From Streptococcus sp. VT 162 (GTDB taxonomy: Bacteria; Bacillota; Bacilli; Lactobacillales; Streptococcaceae): a stretch of 64,000 nucleotides of DNA. The stretch covers positions 1,860,001 through 1,924,000 of the forward strand of contig CP007628.2 of assembly GCA_000688775.2 (NCBI GenBank), read 5' to 3'. A program made the position numbers and the translations under genes. The notes beneath the pieces were generated by a model. It was not told the origin of the DNA. It was given only the letters and a program-made list of their open reading frames with translations, and did no database searches. How positions within the stretch are numbered: position 1 is the first letter of the stretch; every line of letters begins with the position of its first letter. This document shows positions 1 through 8,227 of this stretch, in pieces.

Positions 1-2
1 AA

Positions 3-1985
3 AAAGTATATTTTGGTGGTGCAAGTGTAAAAACCTCTGGTTTTTCTGCTGGTACTCCTCTTGAAGTTTTAGAATACGGTCAAAATCAACTACACGAAAG
101 TCGTCTTATTAATTTACTACGTTCAAAGCAATATACAAAAATTAACATTGATGAAAACTGTATTGTTGGTTGGGCAGAACGTTTTTATCGTGAAAACAAA
201 GGAGCTAAAAAGTCTGATTTTATTGGTGATCATACTGGTAAAGTTAAAATTATTGGTGAAATTCGGAAACCTGAGAAACTAAAAGAGTTTATCAATCCTT
301 ATATCGGTGAAACTAATGTTCAATTTCAATATTTGATGGATAAACTCAATGATACTTTGCAAAAGAAAAATTTAGGAGCTTTCTACACTCCTGAACTTTA
401 TGTTCAAAAGTCATTGGAGCTAGTCCGACAAGCTATTAAACGTGTTCCAGAAGGAAATGATTATATTATTTTGGATAGATGTGCCGGAACTGGAAACCTT
501 GAGAAATTGATGAGCGACGAGGAATTAAGTCACTGTGTTCTTTCAACTATAGAATATTATGAATATAAAGTTCTGCTGGAATTGCTTGGAGATAAAGTCC
601 GTCATATCATTCCACCAACTGAAAAAGAAGATACTTTTAATATGGGGTTAGTTCGAGGAGCAGATGCTCTTAGCGAGGAATATATCAATAATGAAATTAT
701 TCAACACTATATCAACGATCCAAAAGTAACAATTATTTTGTATGAAAATCCACCCTACGCAGATACACGCAGTATAGAGCATCAAAAAGCAAAAAAGACT
801 TCATCATCATCACAATGGAAACAAAGTTATTTAATGAAACAGATGAAACAAGAAGTCAAGGGAATGGGTGTAAATGAGATGGGAAATATCTTTATTTGGA
901 GTGGTTTCAAATATTATCTTCGTCAGCCTACTGACAGTTACATTATTTATAGCCCAATCAAATATTGGAAAGAAATTCATCTCATCGATAAAAAGTTTGA
1001 AAGAGGATTTGCTTTTAATCGAAAACATTTTCACACTAAAATTGATGCGTTAGTTTCTTGTATTCTTTGGTCAAATGTAGATGAAGAATTAAATAATATT
1101 ACTCTTGAAGCATTCAATATAGTCAATAACGAAATCTTACAAGAAGAAGATTTAACCATCAATCGTATTTATAAGAAATATAGTAATGTGTATTACGACA
1201 AACGGAAATTTAGTGACGATAAATTATCTGATTTTGTATTGGGGTTAAATGGAGCAAAATTAATAGGCACGAATAAAATTACTTCTCAGACAATTATAAA
1301 TAACAATCTAATTGGCTATTTGCGAGCTTCTGGAGTGAATTTTGACAATCCTGACTTGGCTTCTTCTTTACTAGTTGCTAGTCTATATAATGGTGCAGGG
1401 TATTTCCCATTAAGAAAAGACAATTTCCTAGAAAAGCTCCCAATGTTTGCCGCCAGTCGCTACATTACTTATAATCGTCACTGGACACAGCGTGCTAATA
1501 TTATGAAATCTGCCGATGGCGTTGAACGTTTCAATAAAGCTGTATCAAGTAACAAGATTGAACAAGACTTATTGAAAATTCTTCTATTCACAACACTTGA
1601 AACGCAAAATCACATGAGAAGTTTATATGGTTCTGATGGACGATTCTACCGAAATGAGTTGTCATTGGATAACACTAATGGAGATACGCTAGCAACAGTT
1701 AACTTAGCAAAATTGAAACAAGGTTCTAAAGAGACTGCTTTATTTGAACAATGGGAAAAAGTCCTAACAGAAGCTAAGAAGACGGAAAATTATGATTCTA
1801 AATTAACGTATTCAGTTTATCAGATTATTGATGAGCTTAACACATCTGAAAAAGATGAAAATGATAAAACAATCTATAACTATCCCGAATTAAACGGACA
1901 CTTGAATACATTGAAAACAATGGTAAAAGAATATTATAATTCTGAAATTGTGCCATTCCTATTTGAGTATGAATTTTTGAAATAA
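3..1985 (+). CDS. DNA adenine-N6 methyltransferase of a restriction-modification system, 5'-truncated by the window edge
   Basis: The reading frame is open from base 3, so the TTG/ATG at 333-338 is internal and the true start lies before the window. About 660 residues are visible. They contain an LGAFYTP element (visible residue ~124), an SAM-binding motif I (DRCAGTGN, ~158) and the catalytic motif IV NPPY (249-252), the arrangement of N6-adenine methyltransferases. The long C-terminal part after the catalytic core would fit target recognition, so a type II or IIG-like restriction-modification protein is likely. No separate endonuclease is visible downstream, and one could be upstream or fused. 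The gene is visibly AT-richer than its neighbours, which suggests horizontal acquisition. Recognition sequence and restriction activity cannot be read from this fragment. Confidence 0.8.
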   Translation, partial: KVYFGGASVKTSGFSAGTPLEVLEYGQNQLHESRLINLLRSKQYTKINIDENCIVGWAERFYRENKGAKKSDFIGDHTGKVKIIGEIRKPEKLKEFINPYIGETNVQFQYLMDKLNDTLQKKNLGAFYTPELYVQKSLELVRQAIKRVPEGNDYIILDRCAGTGNLEKLMSDEELSHCVLSTIEYYEYKVLLELLGDKVRHIIPPTEKEDTFNMGLVRGADALSEEYINNEIIQHYINDPKVTIILYENPPYADTRSIEHQKAKKTSSSSQWKQSYLMKQMKQEVKGMGVNEMGNIFIWSGFKYYLRQPTDSYIIYSPIKYWKEIHLIDKKFERGFAFNRKHFHTKIDALVSCILWSNVDEELNNITLEAFNIVNNEILQEEDLTINRIYKKYSNVYYDKRKFSDDKLSDFVLGLNGAKLIGTNKITSQTIINNNLIGYLRASGVNFDNPDLASSLLVASLYNGAGYFPLRKDNFLEKLPMFAASRYITYNRHWTQRANIMKSADGVERFNKAVSSNKIEQDLLKILLFTTLETQNHMRSLYGSDGRFYRNELSLDNTNGDTLATVNLAKLKQGSKETALFEQWEKVLTEAKKTENYDSKLTYSVYQIIDELNTSEKDENDKTIYNYPELNGHLNTLKTMVKEYYNSEIVPFLFEYEFLK

Positions 1986-1990
1986 GCATG

Positions 1991-2024
1991 AAAAAGACGA
2001 TTTCCGCTTGGAAGTCGCCTTTTT
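1991..2024 (+). terminator. Intrinsic terminator after the methyltransferase gene
   Basis: A 14-bp stem with one mismatch and one G-T pair (AAAAGACGATTTCC / GGAAGTCGCCTTTT), loop GCTT, followed by a T run. It starts 6 bases after the methyltransferase stop codon. Confidence 0.75.
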
Positions 2025-2118
2025 GATATTCTTGTAAGCACTATATATTGTGTCTAGTGTAAACTGATATATAGTTACCTAAAATATTTTAGCAAAAAAC
2101 CAGCCTCAAACTGACTCT

Positions 2119-3129
2119 TTATTCTATGGTATCAAAAGCGAGACTTGGTTTGGCATTGAGGTCTAAGCTTGCAAAGTTTTCTTTGTTCCACTCGCTGACG
2201 CTGGCATAGGCAATCATACCTGCATTGTCTCCACAGAGACGCAGGGGTGGGATGATGACCTTGACATCTGTAATTTCAGCTGCCAAGCGTTCTCTAAGAC
2301 CTTTATTGGCTGCCACGCCACCGGCCACGACTAGGGTTTTAACAGGATATTTTTCCAAAGCCTTCTTGGTTTTGGCCATAAGAATATCCATGACTGCTGC
2401 TTGGAAAGATGCTGACAGGTCTTCCTTGGACAAGCTCTCTCCCTTTTGCTCGGCATTGTGGTGAAGATTGATAAAGGCTGACTTCAAACCAGAGAATGAA
2501 AACTCTAGATTGTCCTCCTTAATCATGGCACGAGGGAAATCATAAAGATCCTGCCCCTGATGGGCCAGCTCGTCAATCTCGCGACCTGCTGGATAGGTCA
2601 ACCCCATAACTCGACCGACTTTATCGTAAGCCTCACCAACCGCATCATCACGAGTTTCCCCAACAATCTTGTAATCCCCAGCCTCAGAAACATAGACTAA
2701 CTCTGTGTGCCCACCACTGACCAAGAATGCCAACAAAGGAAACTCCAAAGGCTCCACACTCTGAGCCGCCATGAGGTGGCCAGCCATGTGGTTGACGGGG
2801 ATAAGTGGCAGACCATGCGCCCAAGCAAAGGCCTTGGCAGCTGACAAACCAACTAGTAGAGCTCCAACCAAGCCTGGTCCATAAGTAACGGCAACGGCTG
2901 TCACGTCCTCTTCGGTAATTCCTGCTTCTGCCAGCGCCTCCTCGATACAGGCTGTAATGACCTCGACATGGTGACGACTAGCTACTTCTGGCACTACGCC
3001 CCCAAAACGTTTATGGCTCTCAATTTGACTAGCAATGACATTGGACAAGAGTTGCTCGTCGTTTTTTAAGACGGCGACACTGGTCTCGTCACAGGATGTT
3101 TCAAACGCTAAAATATATCTATCCTTCAT
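2119..3129 (-). CDS. tsaD: tRNA N6-adenosine threonylcarbamoyltransferase TsaD
   Basis: Transfers the threonylcarbamoyl group from TC-AMP to A37 of ANN-decoding tRNAs, the last step of t6A synthesis, in a cytoplasmic complex with TsaB and TsaE. The 336-residue protein has the family's normal length. It starts with the ASKHA-fold signature [12 protein letters not shown] (residues 9-20) and carries the metal-binding HMAGH motif (H114, H118). Its start overlaps the end of rimI by 11 bases, so translation is probably coupled. It is the last gene of the marR-tsaB-rimI-tsaD run on the minus strand. A weak GC-rich hairpin followed by T residues at about 2090-2115 may end the operon, but I would not call it firmly. 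Confidence 0.97.
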   Translation of the reverse strand: MKDRYILAFETSCDETSVAVLKNDEQLLSNVIASQIESHKRFGGVVPEVASRHHVEVITACIEEALAEAGITEEDVTAVAVTYGPGLVGALLVGLSAAKAFAWAHGLPLIPVNHMAGHLMAAQSVEPLEFPLLAFLVSGGHTELVYVSEAGDYKIVGETRDDAVGEAYDKVGRVMGLTYPAGREIDELAHQGQDLYDFPRAMIKEDNLEFSFSGLKSAFINLHHNAEQKGESLSKEDLSASFQAAVMDILMAKTKKALEKYPVKTLVVAGGVAANKGLRERLAAEITDVKVIIPPLRLCGDNAGMIAYASVSEWNKENFASLDLNAKPSLAFDTIE

Positions 3130-3556
3130 CTACTTCTCTCTTCATGATAATGGCGTCCTCGACTGGGTCATGGTAATAGGCCTTTCGCTCAGCGATGACT
3201 GCCATCTTTTCTTTTTTGTAAAATGCTTGCGCTCGTTGGTTTGACTTTCTGACTTCGAGGAAAATTTCTTTATCTGTCGGCAATTGAGCAAACAAGGCTG
3301 ACGCAATGCTCTGTCCTTGATAGGCTTTCTTTACAGCAATTTGCAGGACTTCTGCTTCAAAGAGATTCTCCTGAACAGCTAGAAATCCAATCACTTCTAC
3401 CCCATCATAAGCCAGAGCATACCAAGTCTGACCTTGGGACAGGTCTTCTTGGATTTGTTCCAGCGTCCAAGGGCTGACTGGGTAAACAGCTGCCATGACA
3501 GCATAGATAGCTTGAGCCAAGTCAGGTCGCTGTTGGATTCGTTTGATCTCTATCAT
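3119..3556 (-). CDS. rimI: Ribosomal-protein-alanine N-acetyltransferase RimI (GNAT family)
   Basis: A 145-residue GNAT acetyltransferase. The acetyl-CoA-binding region is [15 protein letters not shown], followed by the typical [16 protein letters not shown] segment seen in RimI proteins. RimI acetylates the N-terminus of ribosomal protein S18 in E. coli, and in firmicutes the gene sits between tsaB and tsaD as here. It overlaps tsaB by 4 bases and tsaD by 11 bases. The position inside a t6A operon is conserved, but the true substrate in streptococci is less certain. Confidence 0.92.
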   Translation of the reverse strand: MIEIKRIQQRPDLAQAIYAVMAAVYPVSPWTLEQIQEDLSQGQTWYALAYDGVEVIGFLAVQENLFEAEVLQIAVKKAYQGQSIASALFAQLPTDKEIFLEVRKSNQRAQAFYKKEKMAVIAERKAYYHDPVEDAIIMKREVDEG

Positions 3557-4236
3557 AGGCGTTTAATGTAGGACTCGCCAGACTCGGTGTGATTCTTGAG
3601 CCAGTTTTCCTCGGCTTCGACACGCTTGAGGTAATTTGGCACAAAGTCGTGCAAGGAGTCTGCTTCCTTATCCCAGGCCCAAAGAGCTAGATTGGCTGCA
3701 TTTGGCAAGGTTTCTTGGTAGCTAGCTTGTGGCAGCTGTTCTTGGATCTGTTCCACAAAGGCTCCAACTTCTCCGACAAAGGTTACCTGTTCAGCATCCT
3801 TGACCTGCTCTAGCACTTCCTCAAAAGACAGGTGTGCTTCTGGAAAGACAGCCTTGGCATTTTCATAAAATCCTGCATAGACATTGTTACGGCGTGCATC
3901 CATGATAGGAACCACCAAGCCTTCTTGCTGACTTGGCACCAGAGCCAAGAGGCTGGACATGCCAACCAACTCGATGTTCAAAGTATGAGCCAAGGTTTTG
4001 GCTGTCGCTACCGCAATTCTCAGACCTGTGTAGCTGCCCGGTCCCTCTGCCACCACGATTCGATCCAAGTCCTTGGGTGTCAGGTCCAGACTCGACATCA
4101 AAAAATCGATGGCAGGCATAAGGGTGATGCTGTGATTCTTCTTAATATTAATCGTCGTCTCAGCAAGAACCTGCTTGTCCTCTAAAATGGCTAGAGAAAG
4201 AGCCTTGCTGGACGTATCAAAAGCTGCAATCTTCAT
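3553..4236 (-). CDS. tsaB: tRNA threonylcarbamoyladenosine biosynthesis protein TsaB
   Basis: TsaB (227 residues) is a catalytically inactive paralogue of TsaD that scaffolds the t6A complex. The N-terminus AFDTSSKALSLAIL and the segment EGPGSYTGLRIAVATAKTLA are family hallmarks. The gene starts 9 bases after marR ends and overlaps rimI by 4 bases (ATGA), so marR, tsaB, rimI and tsaD look like one transcription unit. Some annotation pipelines call this protein YeaZ, or a peptidase, which is outdated. Confidence 0.95.
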   Translation of the reverse strand: MKIAAFDTSSKALSLAILEDKQVLAETTINIKKNHSITLMPAIDFLMSSLDLTPKDLDRIVVAEGPGSYTGLRIAVATAKTLAHTLNIELVGMSSLLALVPSQQEGLVVPIMDARRNNVYAGFYENAKAVFPEAHLSFEEVLEQVKDAEQVTFVGEVGAFVEQIQEQLPQASYQETLPNAANLALWAWDKEADSLHDFVPNYLKRVEAEENWLKNHTESGESYIKRL

Positions 4237-4245
4237 GCTTATCCT

Positions 4246-4710
4246 CTATTTTTCCTCTTGCCGCCAAAGTGAGCGGCGTTTTAATTTGTCTTCGTAGAAA
4301 CTATCTACCAAAAATTCCTCTAAAATCTGGCTAAAAGCCTCCAAATTAGGCACTTGCTGCGCCAAGTGTTTTCCAAAAATCGCTTCTTGCTCAGCAATCT
4401 TGGGCAGCAAATCCGCTCCAGCAGCAGTCAAGCTCAAGCGAGAACTGCGCTTGTCCTTGCTAGAAATTTCCTTCTTGACCAAGCCTTTTTTAATCAAAGC
4501 CTGCACCAAGCGACTAGGGCTTTTTTCCTCACAAATCAGGGATTCCCCCAAGCCCTTGAGAGACAGCGGAGCATGTTCGCCCAAAACGAGCAAGACCTCG
4601 CTTTGATTGGGCGTAATTCCCAAAGGCTCTAGCAACTTCCCATATTCTCTCGTCGCTAAGCTCTCTGCACTTCTAAACAAATAGCCAAATCGAATTCCTT
4701 CTGCTACCAC
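4246..4710 (-). CDS. MarR-family transcriptional regulator
   Basis: A 154-residue winged-helix regulator. The middle of the protein (about 45-110) shows the MarR fold: GITPNQSEVLLVLGEHAPLS, then recognition-helix-like SPSRLVQALIKKGLV, and a basic wing with KDKRSSRLSLT. The GTG start is preceded by AAAGGAGAG. It is divergent from an SDR gene, and the shared 130-base gap holds a consensus promoter and an 18-bp palindrome (4803-4820), so control of the SDR gene and of itself is likely. Unusually, the t6A genes follow it with a 9-base gap and probably depend partly on this promoter region. Ligand unknown. Confidence 0.85.
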   Translation of the reverse strand: MVAEGIRFGYLFRSAESLATREYGKLLEPLGITPNQSEVLLVLGEHAPLSLKGLGESLICEEKSPSRLVQALIKKGLVKKEISSKDKRSSRLSLTAAGADLLPKIAEQEAIFGKHLAQQVPNLEAFSQILEEFLVDSFYEDKLKRRSLWRQEEK

Positions 4711-4767
4711 GCTGCTCTCCTTTCAAAAATCACTTCTATACTATTTTACACTAGATTAGGTAAATTG

Positions 4768-4796
4768 TTGACAATTTTAGTTAAAAAATATAAAAT
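4768..4796 (+). promoter_or_regulatory. Strong sigma-A promoter for the SDR gene
   Basis: TTGACA (4768-4773), exactly 17 bases, then TAAAAT (4791-4796). The SDR start codon is 47 bases downstream of the -10 box. Confidence 0.8.
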
Positions 4797-4802
4797 CTTG
4801 AA

Positions 4803-4820
4803 TAGATGACATATCATCTA
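4803..4820. promoter_or_regulatory. Palindromic operator candidate for the MarR regulator
   Basis: Arms TAGATGA (4803-4809) and TCATCTA (4814-4820) are perfect inverted repeats around a 4-base centre. The site begins 6 bases after the -10 box, covering the expected transcription start, a classic repressor position. MarR proteins bind palindromes of this size. The assignment to this regulator is inferred from adjacency. Confidence 0.6.
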
Positions 4821-4842
4821 TTTGCAAAAGGAGGAAAAACGG

Positions 4843-5892
4843 ATGACCCCAAACCCTACAAATCAAAAACCAGCTAGAACAATGACCCACGCTTTTGTGA
4901 CTGGTGCGACCGGTCTTTTAGGAAATAATCTCGTGCGTGCTCTGCTAAAAGAAAACATTCAAGTGACCGCTCTCGTTCGCTCCGAGGAAAAAGCGCGCAA
5001 ACAATTTGCCGACCTGCCTATCCAGATTGTCAAGGGGGATATTTTAGAGCCCGAAAGCTATCGTGACTATCTAGCAGGCTGCGACAGCCTCTTTCATACC
5101 GCTGCTTTTTTCCGCGATAATTATAAAGGCGGCAAGCACTGGCAGGAGCTCTACGACACTAATATTATAGGCACAAATAACCTCCTAGAAGCTGCTTATG
5201 AGGCTGGTATCCGCCAATTTGTCCATACTTCCTCCAGTGTCGTACTGGAAGGTGAGGCCAATCAGCTAATCGATGAAAGCATGTCTCGCTCAAAAGATAC
5301 TCCTTTTGATTACTATCGCAGCAAGATTTTGAGTGAAGAGGCCGTTCGTGATTTCTTGGACAAGCATTCAGATGTTTTCGGTTGCTTTATCTTGCCGAGT
5401 GTAATGTTGGGTCCTAGAGACCTTGGTCCGACCTCCAGTGGGCAGCTGATTATCAATTTTGTAGAGCAAAAACTTCCAGGTATCTTAAAGGCTAGCTATA
5501 ATATGGTGGATGCTAGAGATGTAGCAGATATTCATCTCCGCGCCATGAAATACGGACGCTCAAAGGAGCGCTATCTGGCAGTTGGACGGCAAGTGACCAT
5601 GACAGAATTGTACCAAATACTGGAAAAAATCACTGGCGTTCCCGCCCCTAAGCGCAAGATCTCCCCTCTTTTCGCCAAAATCTATGCCCAAGCAAGTGAG
5701 CTCTACCACCGGCTCACCAAAAAACCAATTTTGGTTACCAATGAGCTCGCTCATCTCATGGCCGAAGAATATCTCAAAAGTAATTTTAGCTTTGCCAAAA
5801 CCGAGAGCGAGCTAGGCGGACAGCATCGCCCTCTCGAAGAAAGCTTAGCTGACGTGGTAGATTGGTACCGCAAGCACGGCTATCTATCATAA
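4843..5892 (+). CDS. Extended short-chain dehydrogenase/reductase (NAD-dependent epimerase/dehydratase family)
   Basis: About 349 residues from the ATG at 4843, chosen over an upstream TTG at 4822 because AAGGAGG (4828-4834) sits 8 bases before it. The N-terminus has the NAD(P)-binding TGATGLLGNN motif, and the YxxxK catalytic pair lies in FDYYRSK. The overall pattern resembles dihydroflavonol-4-reductase-like extended SDRs that reduce carbonyl compounds with NADPH. The natural substrate is unknown. Control by the divergent MarR protein suggests induction by a small, possibly toxic, molecule. Confidence 0.82.
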   Translation: MTPNPTNQKPARTMTHAFVTGATGLLGNNLVRALLKENIQVTALVRSEEKARKQFADLPIQIVKGDILEPESYRDYLAGCDSLFHTAAFFRDNYKGGKHWQELYDTNIIGTNNLLEAAYEAGIRQFVHTSSSVVLEGEANQLIDESMSRSKDTPFDYYRSKILSEEAVRDFLDKHSDVFGCFILPSVMLGPRDLGPTSSGQLIINFVEQKLPGILKASYNMVDARDVADIHLRAMKYGRSKERYLAVGRQVTMTELYQILEKITGVPAPKRKISPLFAKIYAQASELYHRLTKKPILVTNELAHLMAEEYLKSNFSFAKTESELGGQHRPLEESLADVVDWYRKHGYLS

Positions 5893-6001
5893 GATTAAAA
5901 GTATCCAGGACAGGCATTTCAAAAATATGGAATCCGAATACTTTTAGACTAAATCACTCTTACATTTTCTTATCTCCACCTTTTACTATTCCCTTATTTT
6001 A

Positions 6002-6010
6002 TGGTATAAT
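6002..6010 (+). promoter_or_regulatory. Extended -10 promoter for rpoY-rnjA
   Basis: TGGTATAAT, an extended -10 element. A weak -35 match TTTACT (5982-5987) lies 17 bases upstream. It gives an mRNA leader of about 110 bases before rpoY that contains a strong hairpin. Confidence 0.65.
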
Positions 6011-6061
6011 CATTATAATTTTAACGAATCAGGATTAATCTACTACTCAGAATTAAATAAA

Positions 6062-6090
6062 AGAAAACAGCTAATCAGCTGTTGTTTTCT
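6062..6090 (+). promoter_or_regulatory. Leader hairpin upstream of rpoY-rnjA
   Basis: AGAAAACAGCT and AGCTGTTGTTTTCT form an 11-bp stem with a single bulged G and a 4-base loop. It lies in the untranslated leader, about 35 bases before the rpoY start, and is not followed by a long T run. It could be a processing or stability element for an mRNA that encodes a ribonuclease. That role is an inference. Confidence 0.5.
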
Positions 6091-6124
6091 GCAGGTTAAT
6101 CATGAAAATACGAAAGGAAATGTA

Positions 6125-6358
6125 ATGATTTACAAAGTTTTTTATCAAGAAACAAAAGAACGTAGCCCACGTCGTGAAACAACACGCTCACTTTACCTAG
6201 ACATCGATGCCAGCTCAGAACTTGAGGGCCGTATCGCTGCTCGCCAACTTGTCGAAGAAAACCGCCCAGAGTACAATATCGAATTTATCGAACTCTTGTC
6301 TGACAAATTGCTAGATTACGAAAAAGAAACTGGCGCTTTCGAAATCACGGAGTTCTAA
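6125..6358 (+). CDS. rpoY: DNA-directed RNA polymerase epsilon subunit RpoY
   Basis: A 77-residue acidic protein matching the DUF1447/RpoY family, a small accessory RNA polymerase subunit of Firmicutes. The characteristic N-terminus MIYKVFYQ and the central RSLYLDID segment are present. AAAGGA lies upstream of the ATG. The gene is followed directly by rnjA (the rnjA ATG is 2 bases after the rpoY stop), the same pairing as in Bacillus and other streptococci. Confidence 0.93.
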   Translation: MIYKVFYQETKERSPRRETTRSLYLDIDASSELEGRIAARQLVEENRPEYNIEFIELLSDKLLDYEKETGAFEITEF

Positions 6359-6359
6359 T

Positions 6360-8039
6360 ATGGCCTATACTCTTAAACCTGAAGAAGTCGGCGTTTTTGC
6401 CATCGGTGGTCTGGGAGAAATCGGGAAAAACACTTACGGAATTGAATACCAAGACGAAATTATCATCGTCGATGCTGGGATTAAATTCCCAGAGGATGAC
6501 TTGCTGGGTATCGACTATGTTATCCCTGACTACTCTTACATCGTGGACAATATCGACCGCGTCAAAGCCGTTTTGATTACTCACGGACACGAGGACCACA
6601 TCGGTGGGATTCCTTTCCTGCTCAAGCAAGCAAATGTCCCTATCTACGCTGGTCCACTTGCCTTGGCTTTGATCCGTGGAAAACTCGAAGAACACGGCCT
6701 CTTGCGCAACGCCAAACTTTACGAAATCAACCACAACACTGAGTTGACCTTTAAAAATCTCAAGGCAACTTTCTTTAGAACCACCCACTCCATTCCAGAG
6801 CCTTTGGGGATTGTCATTCATACTCCTCAAGGTAAAATCGTCTGTACAGGTGACTTTAAGTTTGACTTTACTCCAGTTGGGGAACCTGCGGACTTGCACC
6901 GGATGGCAGCCCTTGGTGAAGAAGGCGTGCTCTGTCTCCTGTCTGACTCGACAAATGCGGAAGTGCCAACCTTTACCAACTCTGAAAAAGTCGTTGGTCA
7001 GTCCATCATGAAGATTATCCAAGGCATCGAAGGACGTATCATCTTCGCATCCTTTGCCTCAAATATCTTCCGTCTCCAGCAAGCAACGGATGCTGCTGTT
7101 AAAACTGGACGCAAGATTGCTGTCTTTGGACGTTCGATGGAAAAAGCCATTGTCAACGGGATCGAGCTTGGCTACATCAAAGCTCCTAAGGGAACCTTTA
7201 TCGAGCCAAATGAAATCAAAGACTATCCTGCAGGCGAGGTTCTTATCCTCTGTACAGGTAGTCAAGGGGAGCCAATGGCAGCCCTCTCTCGTATCGCTAA
7301 TGGAACTCATCGTCAGGTGCAACTCCAACCCGGCGATACCGTTATCTTCTCTTCAAGTCCAATCCCTGGAAATACGACTAGCGTCAACAAGTTGATTAAC
7401 ATCATCTCAGAAGCTGGTGTCGAAGTTATCCACGGTAAAATCAACAATATCCACACCTCTGGACACGGTGGTCAGCAAGAGCAAAAACTCATGCTCCGCT
7501 TGATTAAGCCCAAATACTTCATGCCCGTTCACGGTGAATACCGCATGCAGAAAGTCCATGCTGGACTAGCGGTGGATACGGGTGTCGAGAAGGACAATAT
7601 CTTTATCATGAGTAATGGTGATGTGCTTGCCCTTACTGCTAACTCAGCTCGTATCGCAGGTCATTTCAATGCCCAAGACATCTATGTCGATGGAAATCGT
7701 ATCGGCGAAATCGGTGCAGCCGTCCTCAAAGACCGTAGAGATCTATCCGAAGACGGTGTCGTACTTGCAGTCGCAACTGTTGACTTCAAATCGCAGATGA
7801 TTCTGTCTGGTCCAGACATCCTCAGTCGAGGCTTTGTCTACATGAGAGAGTCTGGCGACTTGATTCGTCAAAGTCAGCGCATCCTCTTCAATGCCATTCG
7901 TATCGCATTGAAAAACAAAGATGCTAGCATCCAATCTGTCAATGGTGCTATTGTCAACGCCATTCGACCATTCCTCTATGAAAATACAGAACGTGAACCG
8001 ATCATCATTCCGATGATCCTCACACCAGATGAAGAATAA
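6360..8039 (+). CDS. rnjA: Ribonuclease J1
   Basis: A 559-residue metallo-beta-lactamase/beta-CASP ribonuclease with endonuclease and 5'-3' exonuclease activity that drives mRNA decay and rRNA maturation. The zinc-binding HGHEDH motif is at residues 75-80. The beta-CASP part includes the [13 protein letters not shown] and [14 protein letters not shown] segments, and a C-terminal domain ends in [13 protein letters not shown]. It is translationally linked to rpoY, and a strong terminator follows. Confidence 0.97.
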   Translation: MAYTLKPEEVGVFAIGGLGEIGKNTYGIEYQDEIIIVDAGIKFPEDDLLGIDYVIPDYSYIVDNIDRVKAVLITHGHEDHIGGIPFLLKQANVPIYAGPLALALIRGKLEEHGLLRNAKLYEINHNTELTFKNLKATFFRTTHSIPEPLGIVIHTPQGKIVCTGDFKFDFTPVGEPADLHRMAALGEEGVLCLLSDSTNAEVPTFTNSEKVVGQSIMKIIQGIEGRIIFASFASNIFRLQQATDAAVKTGRKIAVFGRSMEKAIVNGIELGYIKAPKGTFIEPNEIKDYPAGEVLILCTGSQGEPMAALSRIANGTHRQVQLQPGDTVIFSSSPIPGNTTSVNKLINIISEAGVEVIHGKINNIHTSGHGGQQEQKLMLRLIKPKYFMPVHGEYRMQKVHAGLAVDTGVEKDNIFIMSNGDVLALTANSARIAGHFNAQDIYVDGNRIGEIGAAVLKDRRDLSEDGVVLAVATVDFKSQMILSGPDILSRGFVYMRESGDLIRQSQRILFNAIRIALKNKDASIQSVNGAIVNAIRPFLYENTEREPIIIPMILTPDEE

Positions 8040-8070
8040 TACTCTTTGATTTTCATTGAATACAAGTCAA

Positions 8071-8104
8071 AAAAAACAGCCCCGTCTTCGGAGCTGTTTT
8101 TTCT
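8071..8104 (+). terminator. Intrinsic terminator of rpoY-rnjA
   Basis: AAAACAGC-C-CCG, loop TCTT, CGG-AGCTGTTTT, followed by more T residues. One internal mismatch. It lies about 30 bases after the rnjA stop. Confidence 0.85.
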
Positions 8105-8124
8105 ATGCTTTCTTTTGAGATTGA

Positions 8125-8227
8125 AACTCAATAAAAATCGAAATCAGACTAGAAGGCTAGGCGAAAGCATAACTTGAGTTAGGTGAGCCGAAGCCGACGA
8201 CGTATCATTTTGATTTTTGAAGAGTTT
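8125..8227. repeat. BOX-like small repeat, copy 1, overlapping the 3' end of mnmG
   Basis: The left end (ACTCAATAAAAATCG...) resembles the boxC end of BOX elements, and the right end (TTTTGATTTTTGAAGAG) is an imperfect inverted copy of it. The interior differs from BOX: a core at 8167-8204, with AACTTGAGTT, AGGT and GACGACGTA, is shared with 11966-12002. The core ends one base before the mnmG stop codon, and the right inverted repeat lies inside the last codons of mnmG. Confidence 0.6.

Noticed and set aside
333..338. Start of the methyltransferase at TTG/ATG 333-338
   Set aside because: The frame is open and coding-like back to base 3, with no ribosome-binding site before 333, so the gene begins outside the window.
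6345..7022. A 225-codon ORF on the minus strand inside rnjA
   Set aside because: It is fully antisense to a highly conserved enzyme, has no ribosome-binding site and no recognisable domain.
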